A program made the position numbers and the translations under genes. From Tenggerimyces flavus (GTDB taxonomy: Bacteria; Actinomycetota; Actinomycetes; Propionibacteriales; Actinopolymorphaceae): a DNA stretch of 64,000 nt. Shown here one piece after another: positions 24,335 to 32,910 of this stretch (the first letter of the stretch is position 1; every line of letters starts with the position of its first letter). Location of the stretch: contig NZ_JAFBCM010000001.1 in the NCBI RefSeq assembly GCF_016907715.1, forward strand, positions 2,170,001 to 2,234,000. Direction: 5' to 3'. The notes beneath the pieces were generated by a model, which made no database searches, was not told the DNA's origin, and was given only the letters and a program-made list of their open reading frames with translations.

Positions 24335-25291
24335 CTAGGACCCGGCGTAGTAGACCCGTCGGCCCACCAGCCGGAACACCAGCAGGGTGGCCAGGGCGAC
24401 GATGATGAACAGCACCCACGCGATCGCGCTCGCGTAGCCCACCTTGAAGAACTGGAAGGCGTTCTGGAACAGGTAGAGGCCGGAGACCGTCGTCGACCCG
24501 GCCGGGCCGCCCGTTCCGTTGCTGAGCACGAAGATCGGCGTGAAGAACTGGAACCCCGCGATCAGACCGGTCACCAACGCGAACAACAGGTGCGGACTGA
24601 GGAACGGCAGGCTCACATGGCGGAACCGGCGGAGAGCACCGGCGCCGTCGACCTTCGCCTGGTCGTGCAGATCCTGCGGTACGTCCTGCAGACCGGCAAG
24701 CAGGATGATCATCAGGTTCCCCGCGCCCCACGTGCTGAAGATGATGATCGCCGGCATCGCCCACAACGGGTCGGCGAGCCAACCAGGCCCGGTGATGCCG
24801 AACCAGCCGAGGATCGTGTTGAACACGCCGAACTGCGGGTTGAACACGTACAGCCAGACGACTGCTGACGCCACCAGCGGCACGATCGCAGGCAGATAGA
24901 AGATCACCCGATAGATGGACTTGCCACGGATGTTGAGATTCAGCAACAGGGCAAGGATGAGCGCGACGACGATCCCGATCGGGACGCTCAGCACCACGTA
25001 GTAGAACGTGTTGTAGAGCGACTGCCACCAGGTCGGATCCTTCATCAGCGCGGCGTAGTTGGTGAAGCCGATCCACTTCGGCGAGCGGACCATCGTCGCC
25101 GAGGTGAAGCTGTAGTAGATCGAGGCGAGCACCGGGTACGCGGTGAACCACAGCAGCCCGATGATGCCGGGCGACGTGAACACCAATCCCCAGAAGAGAT
25201 TGCGGCGTTGTGCTGGTGTCGCACGGGAACGCTTGCGCGGAACGCCGGTAGCGGGTGCTGTCTGCGACGGGTTCGATGCGGTGGTGGTCAT
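24335..25291 (-). CDS. Sugar ABC transporter permease (MalF/UgpA type)
   Basis: The 318-residue permease has six membrane segments and the EAA loop (QDVPQDLHDQAKVDGAGALRRFRHVSLPFLSP). The N-terminal 30 residues are cytoplasmic and Arg-rich (GVPRKRSRATPAQRRNLFWG). Its start overlaps the stop of the solute-binding protein gene (ATGA, 25288-25291), and the partner permease follows after 12 bp. It forms the heterodimeric channel with the MalG-type protein. Confidence 0.95.
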   Translation of the reverse strand: MTTTASNPSQTAPATGVPRKRSRATPAQRRNLFWGLVFTSPGIIGLLWFTAYPVLASIYYSFTSATMVRSPKWIGFTNYAALMKDPTWWQSLYNTFYYVVLSVPIGIVVALILALLLNLNIRGKSIYRVIFYLPAIVPLVASAVVWLYVFNPQFGVFNTILGWFGITGPGWLADPLWAMPAIIIFSTWGAGNLMIILLAGLQDVPQDLHDQAKVDGAGALRRFRHVSLPFLSPHLLFALVTGLIAGFQFFTPIFVLSNGTGGPAGSTTVSGLYLFQNAFQFFKVGYASAIAWVLFIIVALATLLVFRLVGRRVYYAGS

Positions 25292-26694
25292 ACCGCCTTG
25301 ACCTCCTTCCGGAACCTCTCCAGCTCGGTTTCCGTCTCGGACCGCACCGTACGCATGGCCTGCAGCGGCGTCTTCTGTCCGAACAGCGCCGCGTTGACCT
25401 CCATGTCGAGCTTCTGGAAGAAGAAGTCCGAGACAGGGAAGGGCGGACGGATGTTCGTCGCCGTGGTGAGAACGTCGTAGTACGGCTTGAAGACCTCGTC
25501 GTTCTTCAGCAGATCAAGCACCGGCGACTTGTTGTACGCGGGCGGGTAGCCGGTCGTCTCCCACTGCGCCATCGTGCCCTCGTCCGACGCGGTCACCCAG
25601 CGCATGAACTCGAACGCCTCGTCCTTGTACTTCGCGCTGGTGGGGATGAACATTCCCCAACCACCGATCCACGCGCCGGCGCCGATCCGATCCGCACCCG
25701 GGGCGGCGTACGGGAGCTGCCCGGTGCCGATCTCCATGTCCTTGACGTTCGCGAGGATGTCCCGGTAGTTCGGCGCGACGAGCGGCGCCATACCGACGTT
25801 GCCGGTGCCGAACACGTGAATCTGCAGACCGGGCGGCGTGATCGCCAGCCGGTCCGGTCCGCCGGCACGCTTGGCGTAGTCGACGATCCACTCCAACGCC
25901 TTGACGACGTACTCGTTGTCCGGCGTGATCTGACCGGTGTCCTTGTCGAAGAACGAGCCGCCGAACGCCCAACCCCACGTGAACATCGAGTTGGACGCAC
26001 CGTACGAGTCCCACGGCACCATGCCGATGCGGGCGATGTTCGGGCCGTTCTTCTTGAGGATCTTCGCGGAGTACTCGTCGACCTCTTCGATGGTCTGCGG
26101 CGGCTTCTCCGGGTCCAGACCGGCTTCCTCGAACACCTTCTTGTTCCAGAAGAACGGGAAGTTCGGGTCCGCGTCCCAGTGCAGCTGGAAGATCTTGTCC
26201 TCGTAGCTGATGCTCTCCCAGATCGGCGGGAAGAAGTCGTCCTGGGTCAGTCCCGCGGCCTTGAACCGATCGGTGAGGTCGGTCATGATCCCGAGGTCCG
26301 CCCACTGTGGAGTCTGCGAGGGGACCAGTTGGGCGATGTCGGGCGGGTTCTCACCGGCGATGGCGACGAACAGCTTCTGCTGAACGCTGCCGCCTCCCAC
26401 GCCCGCTGGGGCGTAGACGACGCGGACACCGATGTCGTCCTGGGCTTCCTCGAACCGCTTGGCCAGGTTGACCATTCCGACGCCGCCAGTGCCTCCCCAG
26501 ACGCTGTACAGCTCGATGTTGACCTTGCGCCCGGGCGCTGGCTTCTTGTCCAACCCATGCTCGTCGATAGGCGGTGAGCCCCTGGTAATCGTGCAACCTG
26601 ACCCGAGGAGGCCCGCCGCGCTGATGCCGCCGAGCAGCTTCAGCGCGGATCGCCGGCTCAGGGCCGAACCTCGTCGTGGCTGGGGAGAGGCCAT
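25288..26694 (-). CDS. ABC transporter sugar-binding lipoprotein (Tat type)
   Basis: The 468-residue extracytoplasmic solute-binding protein (family 1) has a twin-arginine signal (SRRSALKLLGGISAAG) and lipobox LLGSGC with Cys34 as the lipid anchor. Binding-protein blocks include GGVGMVNLAKRFEEAQ, EEVDEYSAKILKK, GNVGMAPLVAPNYRD, GWGMFIPTSAKYKDEAFEFMRWVTASDEGTMAQW. The ligand is a sugar or oligosaccharide. A rhamnoside is my inference, because a TGAAACGATTTG site (26762-26773) lies 68 bp upstream and matches the site before the rha operon in 10 of 12 positions. ATG 26694 follows AGGAGG. Confidence 0.94.
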   Translation of the reverse strand: MASPQPRRGSALSRRSALKLLGGISAAGLLGSGCTITRGSPPIDEHGLDKKPAPGRKVNIELYSVWGGTGGVGMVNLAKRFEEAQDDIGVRVVYAPAGVGGGSVQQKLFVAIAGENPPDIAQLVPSQTPQWADLGIMTDLTDRFKAAGLTQDDFFPPIWESISYEDKIFQLHWDADPNFPFFWNKKVFEEAGLDPEKPPQTIEEVDEYSAKILKKNGPNIARIGMVPWDSYGASNSMFTWGWAFGGSFFDKDTGQITPDNEYVVKALEWIVDYAKRAGGPDRLAITPPGLQIHVFGTGNVGMAPLVAPNYRDILANVKDMEIGTGQLPYAAPGADRIGAGAWIGGWGMFIPTSAKYKDEAFEFMRWVTASDEGTMAQWETTGYPPAYNKSPVLDLLKNDEVFKPYYDVLTTATNIRPPFPVSDFFFQKLDMEVNAALFGQKTPLQAMRTVRSETETELERFRKEVKAV

Positions 26695-26761
26695 CGAACC
26701 TCCTCCTGATCGGCGCGCACAAGGGCACGCCCGTTCTGGGAAGGCCTGAACATCCCAGCGT

Positions 26762-26773
26762 TGAAACGATTTG
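26762..26773. promoter_or_regulatory. Degenerate rhamnose-type LacI operator (TGAAACGATTTG)
   Basis: It matches TGAAACGATTCA (35617-35628, before rhaM) at 10 of 12 positions and lies in the 207-bp divergent gap between the solute-binding protein and Gfo/Idh-AKR genes. On the minus strand a possible -35 TTGCCA overlaps its edge. It could serve either gene. Confidence 0.45.
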
Positions 26774-26901
26774 GCAAGACCCGATCACCATGAAGAACAG
26801 CACGCCTGTTTTGGCCGGAAACACTGTCCGCCTTCGGTCATGGCCGCGACTGGCCCGGGTCGGGTCACCCAACGGGCGTACGGGCTGGAAGGCTAGAACA
26901 C

Positions 26902-28911
26902 ATGGTAGATGAGCACTCCGAAGTAGTGGGCAAGCTGCGTTGGGGAGTCCTCGGCCCAGGCGGCATCGCGCGGCGGTTCGCCGGCGATCTGCCCGCGTCG
27001 AAGACCGGGCAGCTGGTGGCCGTGGGCAGCCGTGATGCCGGCAGGGCGCGTGCGTTCGCCGACGAGTTCGGCGCCGAGCGCAGTTATGGGTCGTACGAGG
27101 AGTTGCTCGCCGACCCCGACGTGGACGCCGTCTACATCGCGACGCCGCACCCGCAGCACGCGGAGTGGTCGATCAAGGCGGCCGAGGCAGGCAAGCACAT
27201 CCTGTGCGAGAAGCCGATCGCGATGAACCACGCCCAGGCGATGGCCGTGATCGAGGCGGCGCGCGAGCACGACGTCTTCCTGATGGAAGCGTTCATGTAC
27301 AAGTGTGTGCCGCAGACGCTGAAGCTCGCCGAGCTCGTGCGGTCCGGGGCGATCGGCGAGGTACGCCAGGTGCAGGCGGCGTTCGCGTTCCATGCCCAGA
27401 TTCGTCCCGGCTCGCGGGCGTTCGAGCCCGAGCTCGGCGGCGGCGGGATCCTCGACGTCGGCTGCTACCCGATCTCGCTGGCCCGGCTGATCGCCGGCGC
27501 GGCGACCGGCGAGCTGTTCGCGAACCCGGTGTCGCTGACCGCCACGGGCACGCTCGGCACGACCGAGGTGGACGAGTGGGCTGTCGCCGACCTGGAGTTC
27601 GCGTCCGGCCTGCACGCTCAGGTCGCCACGGGCGTTCGGGTTTCGGGCGAGAACGACGTCCGCATCTTCGGCAGCGGCGGCTACATCGTCGTACGCAACC
27701 CGTGGTTGCCCGGGCGGGACGAGAGCTCGTCCGGCATCCAGGTGTTCCGGGTCGGCGAGCCGGTGGAGGAGATCACGGTCGACACGACGCCGCTGTACGC
27801 GGCCGAGGCCGACGCGGTGGCAGCGCACCTGGCGGACCGCGAGGCGCCGCAGATGAGCTGGGCGGACACGTTGGGCAACATGGCCGCGCTGGACGCGTGG
27901 CGCGACGGGCTCGGGCTGGTCTACCCGTCGGAACGCGCGGACGCCCAGATCCCCACCGTGCATGGCCGTCCGCTGGCGCGGCGGTCGGACTCGAAGATGA
28001 TCTACGGCTCGATCCCAGGCGTGACGAAGTCGGTCTCGCGGCTCGTGCTGGGCGTCGACAACCAGACGACATTGCCGTTCGCGAGCGCGATGTTCGACGA
28101 CTTCTTCGAGCGCGGCGGCAATACGTTCGACACGGCCTACATCTATGGGCGCGGGATCTGCGAGCGGATGCTCGGCCAGTGGATTCGCAACCGCGGCAAC
28201 CGTGAGGACGTCGTCGTCATCGACAAGGGCGCGCACACGCCGCACTGCGACCCGGAGTCGCTGTCGCGGCAGTTCGCGGAGAGCCTGGACCGGCTGCAGA
28301 CCGACTATATCGACGTCTACTTCATGCACCGGGACAATCCGGAGATCCCGGTGGGCGAGTTCGTCGACGTACTCGACTCCCACCTGAAGGCCGGGCAGAT
28401 CCGGGCGTACGGCGGCTCGAACTGGTCGCCGGAGCGGGTCGCGGCGGCGAACGAGTACGCGGCGAAGGCGGGCAAGCAGCCGTTCGTGGCGGTGTCGAAC
28501 AACTTCAGCCTCGCGCGGGCCTTGGACGTGCCGTGGGCGGGCTGTGTCTCGTCGTCTGACGACGCGTCGCGGGAGTGGCTGGAGTCGACGGGCATGGTGC
28601 TGATGCCGTGGTCGAGCCAGGCGCGCGGCTTCTTCACCGGGCGGGCGAAGCCGGAGGACCGGTCGGACGAGGAGCTGGTGCGCTGTTGGTACTCCGACGA
28701 GAACTTCGAGCGGCTGGCGCGGGCTCAGTCGCTGGCGGCGAAGCGCAACGTGGCCCCGACGGCGGTGGCGCTGGCGTACGTTCTGCACCAGTCGTTCCCG
28801 ACTTATCCCCTGATCGGGCCGCGGCAGATCTCGGAGACGCGCAGCTCGATGGATGCCCTGACACTCACGCTGTCGCCGGAGGAGGTTCGCTGGCTCGACC
28901 TGCGTGACTGA
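26902..28911 (+). CDS. Gfo/Idh/MocA oxidoreductase fused to an aldo/keto reductase
   Basis: The 669-residue two-domain enzyme carries a Gfo/Idh dehydrogenase at residues about 10-335 (WGVLGPGGIARRFAGDL, CEKPIAMNHAQAM, GGGGILDVGCYPISLARLI). An AKR barrel follows at residues about 370-669 with the full catalytic tetrad in context (NTFDTAYIYG, VVVIDKGAHTP, DVYFMHRDNP) and the cofactor loop LIGPRQISETRSS. Both halves are NAD(P)-dependent sugar oxidoreductases, so the fusion may run two consecutive redox steps or channel an intermediate. ATG 26902 has GGAAGG 10 nt upstream. It is divergent from the ABC importer genes, sharing the operator-bearing gap. Confidence 0.92.
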   Translation: MVDEHSEVVGKLRWGVLGPGGIARRFAGDLPASKTGQLVAVGSRDAGRARAFADEFGAERSYGSYEELLADPDVDAVYIATPHPQHAEWSIKAAEAGKHILCEKPIAMNHAQAMAVIEAAREHDVFLMEAFMYKCVPQTLKLAELVRSGAIGEVRQVQAAFAFHAQIRPGSRAFEPELGGGGILDVGCYPISLARLIAGAATGELFANPVSLTATGTLGTTEVDEWAVADLEFASGLHAQVATGVRVSGENDVRIFGSGGYIVVRNPWLPGRDESSSGIQVFRVGEPVEEITVDTTPLYAAEADAVAAHLADREAPQMSWADTLGNMAALDAWRDGLGLVYPSERADAQIPTVHGRPLARRSDSKMIYGSIPGVTKSVSRLVLGVDNQTTLPFASAMFDDFFERGGNTFDTAYIYGRGICERMLGQWIRNRGNREDVVVIDKGAHTPHCDPESLSRQFAESLDRLQTDYIDVYFMHRDNPEIPVGEFVDVLDSHLKAGQIRAYGGSNWSPERVAAANEYAAKAGKQPFVAVSNNFSLARALDVPWAGCVSSSDDASREWLESTGMVLMPWSSQARGFFTGRAKPEDRSDEELVRCWYSDENFERLARAQSLAAKRNVAPTAVALAYVLHQSFPTYPLIGPRQISETRSSMDALTLTLSPEEVRWLDLRD

Positions 28912-28978
28912 GGTCGGGGAGGTTTTGGGCGTACGAAGGCGGCGGCGCGTGGCTAGCTACGCGTCGCCGCTGGCGTTG

Positions 28979-29179
28979 CTAGAGCTTGGTCGAGTGCTGG
29001 TAGTAGCTCTTCTTGTCCTTCTTGCGCTTGCGCAGGACCCAGATCAAGATGATCACCGCGACGAGCAGCGCGATCACGCCGACGCCGAGCCAGGCCAGCA
29101 GCTTGAGCGTGCCCGCGATCACCGCGAGTGACGCGGCTATCGCGGAGATGGCGATCATGATCTGCTTGATCAAACTCAT
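28979..29179 (-). CDS. Small membrane protein, unknown function
   Basis: The 66-residue protein has two predicted membrane helices (IMIAISAIAASLAVIAGTLKL and LGVGVIALLVAVIILIWVL) and a basic tail (RKRKKDKKSYYQHSTKL). ATG 29179 has GGAGG at 5-nt spacing and TAGAAC about 20 nt further upstream, so it is a real translated gene. I recognise no family. The tail suggests membrane anchoring with the C-terminus inside. The gap behind its start (29180-29414) contains two direct copies of TGGAGGGGATCCTTGT 88 bp apart and no gene. Confidence 0.65.
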   Translation of the reverse strand: MSLIKQIMIAISAIAASLAVIAGTLKLLAWLGVGVIALLVAVIILIWVLRKRKKDKKSYYQHSTKL

Positions 29180-29414
29180 GGAACCTCCCTGTCGAGTTCT
29201 ACCATGCCCGATCCGGGGGCTTACCGCCTCGGGGATTCCCCTGAAGTGACCTGGCACCATGGGCTGATGGAGGGGATCCTTGTTGGGGCGAGTCGTCTGT
29301 TGTCGTCGCCAGGCCGGTGCAGGGCGTTCACCGCGCTCCTGGTCTGGCGGGGCTTCTGGAGGGGATCCTTGTCTGTCGCTCGCGTTCTTCGCCTTCACCG
29401 GGCGGCTGGGGCCG

Positions 29415-31076
29415 CTACGTTCGCGCGGTAAGCCGGTAGCGGACTGAGTCGCCCCTGCCTTTGAGGTCGATGCGGACCAGGCCGCAGAGGCCGCGGCGAT
29501 TCTCCCAGCCGTGCGGGAGGTCGAGGACGTACTCGAGCTCTCCTTCGACCTCGATGCCGATCCGCTCGTCGCCGTGGATGAGGTCGATGCCTTGGTCTGT
29601 GCGCTCGACCCTGGTGTGGGTGCTGGTGCCGCGGTCGCGGAGGTACGGGACGAGGAGCGTCCGGTAGCCCTGGTGGCCCGGTACCGATTCTTCGATCTCG
29701 ATGCCGTCGTTCTCGAGGGTTGCCTGGATGGTGTCGAGGCGGATTCCGCTCTCGGTGGCCGTCGGTGTGATGGGGGTCGTCTTGCGCTGGCAGAGGATGT
29801 CGAGCTCGGCTCGGCCTGGGTCGGTGCGCAGTGCCAAGCCGAGGTTGACGAACGCGCCGGTCTCCTGGTGGCGTGCGCTCGAGGCGAACTGAAGGACGCG
29901 GCCGGGTCCGAATGTCACGTCGGTGATGCCGAACGCGTCGTACGTCTCGGCTGGGTCTCCGTTCAGCGCGATGCTGTAGCTGCCGTGGTGCGCGACGCCG
30001 CGGAAGATCGGTGCGTCCTCGGTCTGTACGGTGCTCGCGCGCTGCTCGAGCGGGGTTTCCTCGAAGCCGTTGACGATGGCGCCGGCGACGAATGCCAAAG
30101 CCAGGTTGGCGTAATGCGCGTCGGCGGTGTAGCGCTCGTACCCGACCCGGTACGCCGGCGGGAGCACGTTCTCGACCGGCGAGAACGGGCCTTCCGGCCG
30201 CTCGTTCTGCTGGAACGCCGCCCAGGCGCGGCTCGCGCCCTCGCGCGCCTGCTCGTACCGCGGTGTGTCGTCGGCGCCGGCGAAGTGCGTGGCCGCAAGC
30301 GTGAAGTACACGACCTGCGCGCCGAGCGTCCACGTCTGCCCGGCGCTGCGGTGCGCCGAGGCGAGGGAGCCGTCGGACAGCTGGACGGCTCGCGACCTGT
30401 CGAGGCCGGTTTCGAAGAGCCGGTGGAGGTGGGTGCGGAAGCGGCCGTCGTAGCCCTCGATCACCAGGTCCGCAAGGTGAAACCTGGTGAACAGGTCGTA
30501 GGAGTTCGGCTTGCCGGGCTCGAGGTAGAAGCCGCGTTCGACATCGACGAGCTCCTCGAAGAAGACGCCGAGCCAGGCGTCGAGGTCGTCGACGGTGTGC
30601 GGGGAGAGTCCTTCGCGGATGCGCAGCCATTCGCCGCTGAGCCAGACGGCCGCCCAGTTGCTCGGCGGGCGTGCGCGGAAGGTGTCGGGGACGTCGACTT
30701 CCGCGATCTGCTTGGCGAACTCGTCCGTCCTTGGGTGCCGCATAGCGCGGAGCAGGAGGAAGGTCTTGAGGATCGGCGGCCAGGTGAAGTCCCGGTGGTT
30801 CCCGCGCGTGACCTTGCCCGTCGCGCGGTCGAATCCCGAGGCCGCGGGTGTGCGCGTCGGGTCCCCGGTGTGCGCGAGCGCCGCCGCCAACCCGCGGGCC
30901 GCCCGGTCGGTGTGGGCGTCGCGATCGATCCCGAGGCGGGCGAGAACCGCGTTGCAGTACGCGTGATACGCCGTCCCGTACTGCGTCGGCTCCCCGAAGA
31001 CGGGATCGTGCAGCTCGCCGTCCTCCTGCAGGTACGGGGCGTACGAGTCGACGGCACGGGCGAGGAACTCGATCAC
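29415..31076 (-). CDS. Unknown large protein, helical toroid plus beta-sandwich architecture
   Basis: The 553-residue cytoplasmic protein has no signal peptide. The N-terminal two thirds is helical (TAYHAYCNAVLARLG, TWPPILKTFLLLRAM, SNWAAVWLSGEWLRIREGLS, LFTRFHLADLVIEGYDGRFRTHL) and resembles the (alpha/alpha) toroids of polysaccharide lyases and unsaturated-sugar hydrolases. The C-terminal third is beta-rich (FRGVAHHGSYSIALNGD, VLQFASSARHQETGAFVNLGLAL). I do not recognise the exact family. Sugar genes on both sides suggest a role in carbohydrate breakdown. GTG 31076 has TACGTT at leaderless spacing. Confidence 0.7.
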   Translation of the reverse strand: MIEFLARAVDSYAPYLQEDGELHDPVFGEPTQYGTAYHAYCNAVLARLGIDRDAHTDRAARGLAAALAHTGDPTRTPAASGFDRATGKVTRGNHRDFTWPPILKTFLLLRAMRHPRTDEFAKQIAEVDVPDTFRARPPSNWAAVWLSGEWLRIREGLSPHTVDDLDAWLGVFFEELVDVERGFYLEPGKPNSYDLFTRFHLADLVIEGYDGRFRTHLHRLFETGLDRSRAVQLSDGSLASAHRSAGQTWTLGAQVVYFTLAATHFAGADDTPRYEQAREGASRAWAAFQQNERPEGPFSPVENVLPPAYRVGYERYTADAHYANLALAFVAGAIVNGFEETPLEQRASTVQTEDAPIFRGVAHHGSYSIALNGDPAETYDAFGITDVTFGPGRVLQFASSARHQETGAFVNLGLALRTDPGRAELDILCQRKTTPITPTATESGIRLDTIQATLENDGIEIEESVPGHQGYRTLLVPYLRDRGTSTHTRVERTDQGIDLIHGDERIGIEVEGELEYVLDLPHGWENRRGLCGLVRIDLKGRGDSVRYRLTART

Positions 31077-31150
31077 CCGTTCAACGTACCCAGCTCGCTG
31101 GGCCTGGCAGCCGGTCGTCCGCACCTGGTCACCGTCTAGCCTCAGGGACC

Positions 31151-31483
31151 GTGAGTGACTTCTACTGTGACGAGGCGTTGAACGGGCGGACACCGGTCGA
31201 GGTGGTGGCCGAGACCGACGAGGTGCTCGCGTTCCACCACACCCGCCCGTTCTGGCCGGTGCACATCGTGGTCGTGCCGAAGCGGCACGTGCCCTCCTTG
31301 ACGAACCTCGGCGACGCGGACGAGGTGCTCCTGCACGCGCTGCTCGCCGTCGTACGCCAGGTCGCCGCTCAGGTGGAGGCCGAACACGGCGCCTGCCGCG
31401 TCCTGACCAACCTCGGCACCTACCAGGACTCCAAGCACCTGCACGTTCACGTGGCATCCGGCGACCAGCTCCGTCCGGATTAG
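31151..31483 (+). CDS. HIT-family hydrolase
   Basis: The 110-residue histidine-triad protein carries the motif HLHVHVAS (H-x-H-x-H) near the C-terminus. The strand HHTRPFWPVHIVVVPKRHVPSLTNL and the block CRVLTNLGTYQDSKHLHVHV are typical. HIT enzymes hydrolyse or transfer nucleotides from AMP-linked substrates. GTG 31151 follows TAGCCT at leaderless spacing. It is divergent from the unknown toroid gene and 38 bp before the Gfo/Idh gene, with which it may be co-transcribed. Confidence 0.88.
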   Translation: MSDFYCDEALNGRTPVEVVAETDEVLAFHHTRPFWPVHIVVVPKRHVPSLTNLGDADEVLLHALLAVVRQVAAQVEAEHGACRVLTNLGTYQDSKHLHVHVASGDQLRPD

Positions 31484-31521
31484 TCTGGTCGGCGAGCCGA
31501 ACCACCCACGCAGGGAGCAGC

Positions 31522-32778
<1,257 letters not shown>

Positions 32779-32874
32779 AAGCGCATTCCGTACTCTGGTC
32801 CGTGTCACCGACGGCGCTGACGTGGGCTAGATCTCCCTCTTTCGATCCTGGCCAGATTGTGTGCAGGATAGGTT

Positions 32875-32886
32875 TACATCGATGTA
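32875..32886. promoter_or_regulatory. LacI-type palindrome TACATCGATGTA before the GH2 gene
   Basis: A perfect 12-bp palindrome with central CG, 24 bp before the GTG at 32911. It differs from the rhamnose-type and GGGAGCGCTCCC-type operators of the window, so a third LacI-family specificity is suggested. Confidence 0.55.
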
Positions 32887-32910
32887 CATCACGCTCTCGA
32901 GGAGCTGCAC

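Noticed and set aside
26893-28788. 631-codon minus-strand frame opposite the Gfo/Idh-AKR gene
   Set aside because: Arg/His-rich low-information translation; the plus strand encodes two complete enzyme domains with catalytic residues.
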